A stretch of DNA of 64,000 bases from Arthrobacter sp. ES3-54 (GTDB lineage: Bacteria; Actinomycetota; Actinomycetes; Actinomycetales; Micrococcaceae), in contig NZ_JAQFIF010000001.1 of assembly GCF_029504395.1 (NCBI RefSeq), forward strand, positions 372,001-436,000, in the 5' to 3' direction. The notes under the pieces are model-generated. The model worked only from the letters and a program-made list of their open reading frames with translations, had not been told where the DNA came from and did no database searches. Made by a program: the position numbers and the translations under genes. Each line of letters opens with the position of its first letter. The first letter of the stretch is position 1. This document shows positions 58,068 to 64,000 of this stretch, one piece after another.

Positions 58068-58104
58068 AAATTCACTCTAGTGTGCATCCCCATAGAATGG
58101 ACAG
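58068..58104. promoter_or_regulatory. overlapping divergent leaderless promoters of pncB and clpS
   Basis: In 37 bases there are two -10 boxes: TAGAGT on the minus strand (58079-58074, six bases before the pncB GTG) and TAGAAT on the plus strand (58093-58098, six bases before the clpS ATG). The -35 regions must lie inside the opposite genes, so polymerase binding at one promoter should exclude the other. Confidence 0.7.
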
Positions 58105-58470
58105 ATGACCCTCAGCGTTGCGCTCGGCCCCGACACACGGGAGAGCACCCAGACCGGAACAGTGACGTCCGGCGACGTGCTGACCGCCCCGGACATCCCC
58201 TGGAACCTCGTGATCTGGAACGATCCCGTGAACCTGATGAGCTACGTGAGCTTCGTGTTCCGCAGCTATTTCGGCTACTCGGAGGCCAAGGCCAACAAGC
58301 TCATGATGGAGGTCCATAAGAAGGGCCGCTCGATCGTGGCTCACGGCAGCAAGGAGCAGGTGGAGCAGCACGCCGTCGCCATGCATGGCTACGGCCTCTG
58401 GGCGACGGTGGAGAAAGCCACGGGCGGCAGCGCGGGCGGTTCCGGCAAAGGCAAGGGAAAACGTGGCTAA
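58105..58470 (+). CDS. clpS: ATP-dependent Clp protease adaptor ClpS
   Basis: A 121-residue N-end-rule adaptor for ClpA/ClpC. The substrate-binding core has NLVIWNDPVNLMSYV (about 34-48), GYSEAKANKLMMEVHKKG and an Ala-His-Gly strand. N- and C-terminal tails are longer than in E. coli (106 residues), and the tail is Gly/Lys-rich. Leaderless start. It overlaps the DUF2017 gene by eight bases, the usual actinobacterial clpS-DUF2017-murI order. Confidence 0.95.
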   Translation: MTLSVALGPDTRESTQTGTVTSGDVLTAPDIPWNLVIWNDPVNLMSYVSFVFRSYFGYSEAKANKLMMEVHKKGRSIVAHGSKEQVEQHAVAMHGYGLWATVEKATGGSAGGSGKGKGKRG

Positions 58471-59029
58471 GGCATTCAAGTACGGGCTCAAGGGCATCAG
58501 GGGCCATCTGGAGCCGGCCGAGCGGGAACTGCTGCGCAGCCTTTTTGACGATGTGATCTCCATGCTGGAGCCGGAGGAGCGCGCCAACGAGGACCCGCTG
58601 GCGGCCCTGGTGGGACTGGACACCGACGCCCGCGAACCCTCGGACCGCGCCCTGCGCCGGCTGCTGCCGAACGTCATGAAGAACGACGACGACGCCTCCC
58701 TTGAGTTCCGCCGGTACACCGAACGGTCGCTGCGCGAGAACAAGATCGGCGCGCTGAAGGCGGCCGCCCTGAGCCTGGACCGGGAACACCTCGTCCTGAC
58801 CCCCGACGACGCCCGGCACTGGGCCACCGCGCTCAACGATGTCCGGCTGGTGCTGGCCGAACGCCTCGACATCCGTGACGACGCCGACGCCGACAACGTC
58901 CACCTCATGCAGGACTGGGCCCAGGCCGAGGACGTGGAAAGCTACCTGGCCCTCGTATACAACTTCACCACCTGGCTGCAGGAGTCGCTGGTCCAGGCGA
59001 TGGTGCACTCGCTCGATGCCCGGCGCTGA
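58463..59029 (+). CDS. DUF2017 family protein
   Basis: A 188-residue soluble, helical protein of unknown function. It begins [23 protein letters not shown] and has an [17 protein letters not shown] segment, both typical of DUF2017. It nearly always lies between clpS and murI in actinobacteria, suggesting a link to proteolysis or wall synthesis that has not been defined. GTG start within clpS; the frame is open further upstream but inside clpS. Confidence 0.9.
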   Translation: MAKAFKYGLKGIRGHLEPAERELLRSLFDDVISMLEPEERANEDPLAALVGLDTDAREPSDRALRRLLPNVMKNDDDASLEFRRYTERSLRENKIGALKAAALSLDREHLVLTPDDARHWATALNDVRLVLAERLDIRDDADADNVHLMQDWAQAEDVESYLALVYNFTTWLQESLVQAMVHSLDARR

Positions 59030-59114
59030 GCCCGAGCGTGTGACCCATGAGACACGAGTTGCACACCACAATGTGATGGCCGCCCCGGGAGCGAAGCCCT
59101 ATCCTCGAATAATC

Positions 59115-60152
59115 ATGACTTCAGCATCGAGTATGGATCCGGCAGTGGCTGCTGCGGACTCCCCAGCGAGCAGCACCGCAATCGGCCCCACGGCGCCCGA
59201 ACCGGCATCCGAGCTGGGGTCACGCCCCATTGGCGTCTTCGACTCCGGCGTCGGCGGCCTCACGGTGGCCCGGTCGATCATCGACCAGCTGCCCAACGAA
59301 TCCATCCTGTATGTCGGCGACACCGCGCACGGGCCCTACGGACCCCTTCCCATCGCCGAAGTCCGGGCCAATGCTCTCGGCGTCATGGACGAGCTCGTGG
59401 ATTCCGGCGTGAAGCTGCTGACCATCGCCTGCAACTCCGCGTCCGCCGCCGTGCTGCGCGACGCCCGCGAACGGTACACGGCCCGGTACGGGATTCCCGT
59501 GATCGAAGTGATCCAGCCGGCTGTCCGGCGCGCCGTCGCGGCAACCCGCACGGGCCGGGTGGGCGTGATCGGGACCTCGGCCACGGTGGGCTCGCGCGCC
59601 TACGAGGACACCTTCGCCGCTGCCCCGGACTTGGCGATCACGTCCGTGGCCTGCCCGGCGTTCGTGCCCTATGTGGAGGCCGGGATCACCACGGGACCGG
59701 AACTGCTCGCAGTCGCCCGAGACTACCTGGCACCGCTCATTGCCGCCGGGGTGGACACCGTGGTGCTCGGCTGCACCCATTACCCGCTGCTCACCGGCGT
59801 GATCTCATTCGTCCTGGGCGAGGACGTCACGCTGGTCTCCAGCGCCGAAGAAACGGCCAAGGACGTCTACCGGGCCTTGGCCTCCCGGGGCCTCGAGCGC
59901 ACCGACGCGGCGGCCCCCGAGCACAATTTCATTGCCACCGGCGACGCCGCCCAGTTCGAGCACCTCGCCCGGCGCTTCCTCGGCCCCGAGGTCCTCAGTG
60001 TCCGGCACGTAGACCACGTCGCGGCGCAGTACCCCACCGGCAGCCTCGCCCGGATCACCCCGGAGATGATCGCCGCCGCCCAGGCCGCCGCGGGCCGGCC
60101 GCGGATCTCCAACTTCGTGGGCGGATCCGCGGGCGGGGGAAAACTGCTGTGA
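59115..60152 (+). CDS. murI: glutamate racemase
   Basis: A 345-residue PLP-independent racemase that makes D-glutamate for peptidoglycan. The two catalytic cysteines are Cys106 (IACNSASA) and Cys220 (LGCTHYPLL). The first substrate loop is [10 protein letters not shown] (42-51). An N-terminal extension of about 36 residues, rich in Ala, Ser and Pro, is longer than usual and might be removed by a later start, but no later start codon has a better signal. TATCCT lies nine bases upstream as -10. Confidence 0.94.
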   Translation: MTSASSMDPAVAAADSPASSTAIGPTAPEPASELGSRPIGVFDSGVGGLTVARSIIDQLPNESILYVGDTAHGPYGPLPIAEVRANALGVMDELVDSGVKLLTIACNSASAAVLRDARERYTARYGIPVIEVIQPAVRRAVAATRTGRVGVIGTSATVGSRAYEDTFAAAPDLAITSVACPAFVPYVEAGITTGPELLAVARDYLAPLIAAGVDTVVLGCTHYPLLTGVISFVLGEDVTLVSSAEETAKDVYRALASRGLERTDAAAPEHNFIATGDAAQFEHLARRFLGPEVLSVRHVDHVAAQYPTGSLARITPEMIAAAQAAAGRPRISNFVGGSAGGGKLL

Positions 60153-60946
60153 AGCTGACCATCGTGGGCTGTACAGGGTCCTTCCCGGGGCCGGGCTCGC
60201 CGGCGTCGTGCTATCTGCTGACCGCCAACGACGGCGAGCGGAACTGGAAGATCGTCCTGGACCTCGGCAGCGGGGCGCTTGGCGCCATCCAGCGCTACAC
60301 GGACCTGGAAGACATTGACGCGATCTTCCTCACGCACCTGCACCCGGACCACTGCATGGACCTGTGCGGGCTCCACGTTGCCGTGCGTTGGAAGCCGGGC
60401 GGCTGGGGACGGGGCAGGATACCGGTGTGGGGGCCCGCCGCCACGGCCGACCGGATGGCCACGGCCTACGGCCTGGACCTGGATCCGGGCATGCACGAGG
60501 AATTCGACTTCAGCAACTGGTCCGAGCGCAAGCCCGTGAGCGTCGGCCCGTTCACGGTGACGCCCTACGCGGTGAACCATCCCGTGGAGGAGGCCTACGC
60601 CCTCCGCGTGGAGGTCACCGAGCCTGCCAAGGACGCCACGCCGGTGACCCGCATCCTGAGCTACTCCGGAGACACGGACTCCTGCGCGGGCCTTGAGGAC
60701 GCCGCCCGCGACGCCGACCTCTTCCTGTGCGAGGCGGCGTTCGAGGAAGGCCGCGACGACGATATCAAGGACGTGCACCTGACAGGCAAGCGGGCGGGGG
60801 AGGCCGCCGTCGCCGCCGGAGCGCGGCGACTGCTGCTGACGCACATTCCCGTCTGGACGTCCCCCACCACCGTCATGGCCGAGGCCAAGGACGTCTTCGG
60901 CAAGGACGTGGCCGTCGCCGTCGCGGGTGTGCACTACACCGTCTAG
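60149..60946 (+). CDS. metallo-beta-lactamase fold hydrolase
   Basis: A 265-residue MBL-fold protein of the RNase Z/cyclic-phosphodiesterase branch. The zinc motif THLHPDH is at 62-68, with further ligands His144-ish in VNHPVEEA, Asp in YSGDTDSC and His in LLTHIPVW. The GTG start overlaps the murI stop (GTGA), and rph, a tRNA 3'-processing enzyme, follows. This order (murI-MBL-rph-rdgB) is conserved in actinobacteria, and a role in RNA or nucleotide turnover is likely but not proved. Confidence 0.9.
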   Translation: MKLTIVGCTGSFPGPGSPASCYLLTANDGERNWKIVLDLGSGALGAIQRYTDLEDIDAIFLTHLHPDHCMDLCGLHVAVRWKPGGWGRGRIPVWGPAATADRMATAYGLDLDPGMHEEFDFSNWSERKPVSVGPFTVTPYAVNHPVEEAYALRVEVTEPAKDATPVTRILSYSGDTDSCAGLEDAARDADLFLCEAAFEEGRDDDIKDVHLTGKRAGEAAVAAGARRLLLTHIPVWTSPTTVMAEAKDVFGKDVAVAVAGVHYTV

Positions 60947-60999
60947 CTGACGGCCACCGTCTAGCTGACCGCCGGCGCGGACGGGGGCGGGTGAGTCGA

Positions 61000-61014
61000 T
61001 AAGCTAAAGGCATG
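61000..61014 (+). promoter_or_regulatory. leaderless promoter -10 of rph
   Basis: TAAGCT (61000-61005) lies six bases before the ATG at 61012, with no ribosome-binding site between. Confidence 0.55.
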
Positions 61015-61770
61015 ACTTCCCAAGCTCCCAGTGTCCCCGTCATCCGCGCCGACGGCCGTACTCCCGACCAGCTGCGTCCGATCAGCATCACGCGCGGCTG
61101 GTCCAAGCAGGCCGAGGGTTCGGCCCTGATCGAGTTCGGCAACACCCGGGTCCTGTGCACGGCCTCCTTGACCGAAGGCGTGCCGCGCTGGCTCAAGGGC
61201 GAGGGTCGCGGCTGGGTCACCGCCGAATACGCCATGCTGCCCCGGGCCACGAACACCCGCTCCGACCGCGAGTCCGTCAAGGGCAAGATCGGCGGCCGCA
61301 CCCACGAGATCTCCCGGCTGATCGGCCGCTCGCTGCGCTCCATCATCGACACCAAGGCCCTCGGCGAGATCACGATCGTGCTGGACTGCGATGTCCTGCA
61401 GGCCGACGGCGGAACCCGCACCGCGGCCATCACCGGAGCGTACGTGGCACTCGCGGACGCCATCCGGTTTGCCCGCGAGAAGAAGATGATCGGCCGAAAC
61501 GCTGAGCCCCTGATCGACACGATCGCCGCGGTGTCCGTCGGCATCATCGACGGCGTGCCGATGCTCGACCTACCCTACGTCGAAGACGTGCGCGCTGAGA
61601 CCGACATGAACGTTGTGGTGACCGGCTCCGGGAAGTTCGTGGAGGTCCAGGGCACCGCCGAGGGCGCACCCTTCGACCGCGACGAGCTGAACCAGCTGCT
61701 GGACCTGGCGCTGCTGGGCACCGAGCAGCTCGCCGCCATCCAGCGCGACACCCTGGCGGAGGCCCCGTGA
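61012..61770 (+). CDS. rph: ribonuclease PH
   Basis: A 252-residue phosphorolytic exoribonuclease that trims tRNA 3' ends, working as a hexamer. Conserved parts are the start [19 protein letters not shown], the arginine-rich [15 protein letters not shown] segment, the catalytic [19 protein letters not shown] region and the late VDLP-like MLDLPYVED. It precedes rdgB with a GTGA overlap. Confidence 0.96.
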   Translation: MTSQAPSVPVIRADGRTPDQLRPISITRGWSKQAEGSALIEFGNTRVLCTASLTEGVPRWLKGEGRGWVTAEYAMLPRATNTRSDRESVKGKIGGRTHEISRLIGRSLRSIIDTKALGEITIVLDCDVLQADGGTRTAAITGAYVALADAIRFAREKKMIGRNAEPLIDTIAAVSVGIIDGVPMLDLPYVEDVRAETDMNVVVTGSGKFVEVQGTAEGAPFDRDELNQLLDLALLGTEQLAAIQRDTLAEAP

Positions 61771-62444
61771 CGGATGCTCCTTTCGCAAGCCGGCCGGCAG
61801 CTGAGGGGCCGGCACCGCGGCTGGTCCTCGCCACCCACAACAAAGGCAAGCTCCGGGAACTCCGCGAGCTGCTGCGTGGCCAGGTGCCCGGCCTCGACGT
61901 CGACACGCAGGTGGTGGACGCCGGCGCCGTCGACGCCCCCGACGTCGCCGAGACCGGCGTGACCTTCGCGGAAAACTCGCTGCTGAAGGCGCGGGCCGTG
62001 GCCGAGGCCACGGGACTCGTGGCGATCGCCGACGACTCCGGACTTGCCGTGGACGTCCTTGGCGGCGCACCCGGGATTTTCTCCGCCCGCTGGTCCGGCC
62101 GGCACGGTGACGACGCCGCGAACCTGCAGCTGCTGCTCGCCCAGCTGGCCGACGTGCCGGATGAGTACCGCGGGGCCGCGTTTGTCTGCGCCGCGGCGCT
62201 GGCCGTGCCCGGGTCCTCGCCCGACGGCGGCCGGGAAGTTGTGGAGTACGGGCAGCTGGAAGGGACACTCCTGCGGGTGCCGCGCGGGGAGGGCGGTTTC
62301 GGCTATGACCCCGTCCTGCAGCCGAGCGGGCTGGACCGCAGCTGCGCGGAGCTCAGTTCCGAGGAGAAGAATGCCATCAGCCACCGGGGCCACGCGTTCC
62401 GGGCGCTCCTGCCGGCCATCGTCGAGGCCCTGTCCGGGAAGTAG
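61767..62444 (+). CDS. rdgB: non-canonical purine NTP pyrophosphatase (RdgB/HAM1)
   Basis: A 225-residue house-cleaning enzyme that hydrolyses ITP, dITP and XTP. Motifs are [14 protein letters not shown] (about 20-33), [17 protein letters not shown] (about 85-101), GFGYDPV and the final [13 protein letters not shown] start overlaps the rph stop. It ends the cluster and is followed by a strong bidirectional terminator. Confidence 0.95.
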   Translation: MTDAPFASRPAAEGPAPRLVLATHNKGKLRELRELLRGQVPGLDVDTQVVDAGAVDAPDVAETGVTFAENSLLKARAVAEATGLVAIADDSGLAVDVLGGAPGIFSARWSGRHGDDAANLQLLLAQLADVPDEYRGAAFVCAAALAVPGSSPDGGREVVEYGQLEGTLLRVPRGEGGFGYDPVLQPSGLDRSCAELSSEEKNAISHRGHAFRALLPAIVEALSGK

Positions 62445-62512
62445 CCGGCCCACACGCCAGGCCGCGTCGCCCACGCCCGCCCGTGTCGCCACGTCAGGCG
62501 AGGCGCAAGACG

Positions 62513-62547
62513 AACGAAGGCGCCCCACACGGTGGGGCGCCTTCGTT
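62513..62547. terminator. bidirectional terminator between rdgB and the DedA gene
   Basis: AACGAAGGCGCCCCAC (62513-62528) pairs perfectly with GTGGGGCGCCTTCGTT (62532-62547), loop ACG. Short T-rich tracts lie on both sides, fitting its place between two convergent genes. Confidence 0.88.
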
Positions 62548-62598
62548 GTTAACTGCTGCGCCTACTGCGGCGCTGGGATCCGGGACCGGGGTCCTGGG

Positions 62599-63381
62599 CT
62601 ACGGGGTTCGGCGCTCTTCTTCCGGCTCATGCTCCTCGATGAATTCATCCACGACGTCCGTGCCGTACTCCTCGGACTGCCGCTTGGCGATGGCGCCGCG
62701 GATGACCTCAATGGCGATCGGGATCACGGAGACCAACACGATGGCGATGAAGATGATGTCCAGGTTGTCCTTGACCCACGGCACCTTGTCCCCGAGCAGG
62801 TAGCCCAGAAGCGTGACGCCGCCGCCCCAGAGCACCGCGCCGATCACGTTGTAGGTGAAGAATTTGCGTTTGCTCATCTGCGCGACGCCCACAATCACCG
62901 GGACGAAGGTGCGGATGATCGGGACGAACCGGGCCAAGATCAGAGCCTTGCCGCCGTGCTTTTCGAAGAAGGCGTGTGCGCTATCCACGTTTTCACGCTT
63001 GAACAGCTTGGAATTGGGCCTGTTGAACAGGGCAGGTCCCGCCTTGGATCCAATCAGGTAGCCCACCTGGTTGCCGACAATAGCGGCGACGATGATGAGC
63101 GCGGTCAGGACCCAGATGTTGACCTGGATGGTGCCGGTGGCCACGAGCAGCCCGGCCGTGAACAGCATGGAGTCCCCGGGCAGGAAAAAACCGATCAACA
63201 GCCCGGTTTCGGCAAAGATGATGCCGCAGACAAGGAGGACCACCCACGGCGCGAAGGCCGGATTCGCCAGGAAAACCTGCGGGTTGAGCCAGTCTGGCAG
63301 GAAGGAGGCCATCTGCGGCTGGACGGGGCCGGCACCGCCGAGGGCGGACACGGCGAGGTCGCTCATTGCTAGTACGTTCAC
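62599..63381 (-). CDS. DedA family membrane protein
   Basis: A 260-residue polytopic protein of the DedA/SNARE-associated family, whose members flip undecaprenyl phosphate or phosphatidylethanolamine across the membrane. Conserved marks are FFLPGDSMLFTAGLL, the GYLIGSKAG segment, ILARFVPIIRTFVPVIVGV with its Arg and Pro pairs, and WGGGVTLLGYLLG. The charged C-terminus is Glu-rich. GTG start at 63381 agrees with a leaderless -10 (TACCCT, 63393-63388, minus) six bases upstream; ATG at 63366 is an alternative. Confidence 0.93.
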   Translation of the reverse strand: MNVLAMSDLAVSALGGAGPVQPQMASFLPDWLNPQVFLANPAFAPWVVLLVCGIIFAETGLLIGFFLPGDSMLFTAGLLVATGTIQVNIWVLTALIIVAAIVGNQVGYLIGSKAGPALFNRPNSKLFKRENVDSAHAFFEKHGGKALILARFVPIIRTFVPVIVGVAQMSKRKFFTYNVIGAVLWGGGVTLLGYLLGDKVPWVKDNLDIIFIAIVLVSVIPIAIEVIRGAIAKRQSEEYGTDVVDEFIEEHEPEEERRTP

Positions 63382-63469
63382 CCGTTAAGGGTACTTGACG
63401 GCCGCCGGCCCGCCCCCGGGTGCCGCTCCCGGTGCGGGAGGCGCCGCCCGCGGGCGGTAAAGTTGGGCC

Positions 63470-64000
63470 GTGACTTTGGACTTTACGGCGATCGACTTTG
63501 AGACCGCGAACGGCTTCCGCGGTTCACCGTGCGCTGTTGGCCTGAGCAAGGTGCGTGGCGGCGTCGTCGTCGAGGAAGCCTCCTGGCTCATGCGGCCGCC
63601 GGAAAACCATGACACCTTCGATCACCACAACGTCCGGATCCACGGCATCCGGCCGGACCAGGTGGCGGGGCTGCCGCGGTTCGGTGAGCTGTTCCCGGAG
63701 ATCGGCGCGTTCATCGGCGGCGACGTGCTGGCGGCTCACAATGCGGGGTTCGATCTCGGTGTGATCCGCTCTGGGCTGGAAGTGTCCGGGCTGGCCGGGC
63801 CCGCCTACGACTACGTCTGCACGGTGATTTTGTCCCGGCGTTGTTATTCCCTGGTGTCCAATTCGCTGCCCTACGCCGCCGAGGAGGCGGGCGTTCCGCT
63901 GGTCAACCACCACGATGCCGCCGAGGACGCCCGGGCCTGTGCCGGCATCCTGATCGACATCGCCGCCCGGAACAAGGCGGCGAGCATCGCGGAACTCTAT
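63470..64000 (+). CDS. DnaQ-like 3'-5' exonuclease, truncated by the window edge
   Basis: The reading frame is open from GTG at 63470 to the end of the window (177 codons). Exonuclease motif I is DFET (9-12, with Asp9 and Glu11), motif II is AAHNAGFDLGVI (about 88-99), and motif III is likely HHDAAEDARACA (about 147-158) with His and Asp, so the DEDDh type. Proteins of this kind are annotated as DNA polymerase III epsilon-like or as BRCT-bearing exonucleases; the missing C-terminus would decide. A leaderless -10 (TAAAGT, 63458-63463) lies six bases before the GTG. Confidence 0.88.
   Translation, partial: MTLDFTAIDFETANGFRGSPCAVGLSKVRGGVVVEEASWLMRPPENHDTFDHHNVRIHGIRPDQVAGLPRFGELFPEIGAFIGGDVLAAHNAGFDLGVIRSGLEVSGLAGPAYDYVCTVILSRRCYSLVSNSLPYAAEEAGVPLVNHHDAAEDARACAGILIDIAARNKAASIAELY

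Overview
The window is 64 kb of high-GC, densely packed chromosome from an actinobacterium, most likely a member of the Micrococcaceae close to Arthrobacter or Pseudarthrobacter. The genus is inferred from gene content and gene order; no marker gene here settles it. Supporting signs are an argS-lysA-hom-thrC-thrB-rho-prfA-prmC run, a wecA-atpI-atpZ-atpBEFHAGDC operon followed by a DUF2550 gene, the actinobacterial mismatch-repair nuclease NucS, and a pncB/clpS-DUF2017-murI-MBL-rph-rdgB cluster. Many GTG and TTG starts and many leaderless promoters (TANNNT six or seven bases before the start codon) fit the same group. No phage, insertion sequence, CRISPR array or rRNA was seen. There is one tRNA gene, tRNA-Arg(CCG).

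Region 1 (1-13.1 kb) is the most accessory part. It holds an orphan hypothetical gene, a decayed fragment of an isoprenylcysteine methyltransferase-like protein, a zinc alcohol dehydrogenase with a HIT protein, and a very large HrpA helicase. Next come a GlxA-type regulator with a perfect 12-bp inverted-repeat operator facing a 55-residue membrane protein, a protealysin-like M4 protease with its emfourin-type inhibitor, and the tRNA. Region 1 ends with a three-gene flavin electron-transfer module: an FMN-binding lipoprotein, ApbE flavin transferase, and an NqrB/RnfD-like membrane domain fused to a ferredoxin reductase.

Region 2 (13.3-28.7 kb) is housekeeping: arginyl-tRNA synthetase, lysine and threonine synthesis, Rho with a long repeat-rich N-terminus, release factor 1 and its methylase, threonylcarbamoyl-AMP synthase, then a small set of cell-wall glycopolymer enzymes (WecG/TagA-like, GT2, WecA-like). 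Region 3 (28.7-37.3 kb) is the complete F1Fo ATP synthase operon. It contains a previously easy-to-miss 31-codon reading frame that joins the atpZ stop to the TTG start of atpB.

Region 4 (37.3-55.9 kb) has an aminoacyl-lipid pair (membrane esterase plus MprF-like synthase on an inactive rhomboid scaffold), a cold-shock protein, NucS, several membrane and redox proteins, a thioredoxin-fold TPR co-chaperone without cysteines, an Old Yellow Enzyme, an ABC exporter, NagB and a DEAD/DEAH-type helicase. Region 5 (56-64 kb) couples NAD salvage (pncB-pncA) back to back with clpS, then murI, an MBL hydrolase, rph, rdgB, a DedA protein and the start of an exonuclease gene cut by the window edge.

Candidates for less-described biology are the flavin module, the protease/inhibitor pair, the GlxA operator with its small membrane protein, the atpZ-atpB linking ORF, and the shared TANNNT-N6/7-RTGAC start architecture.
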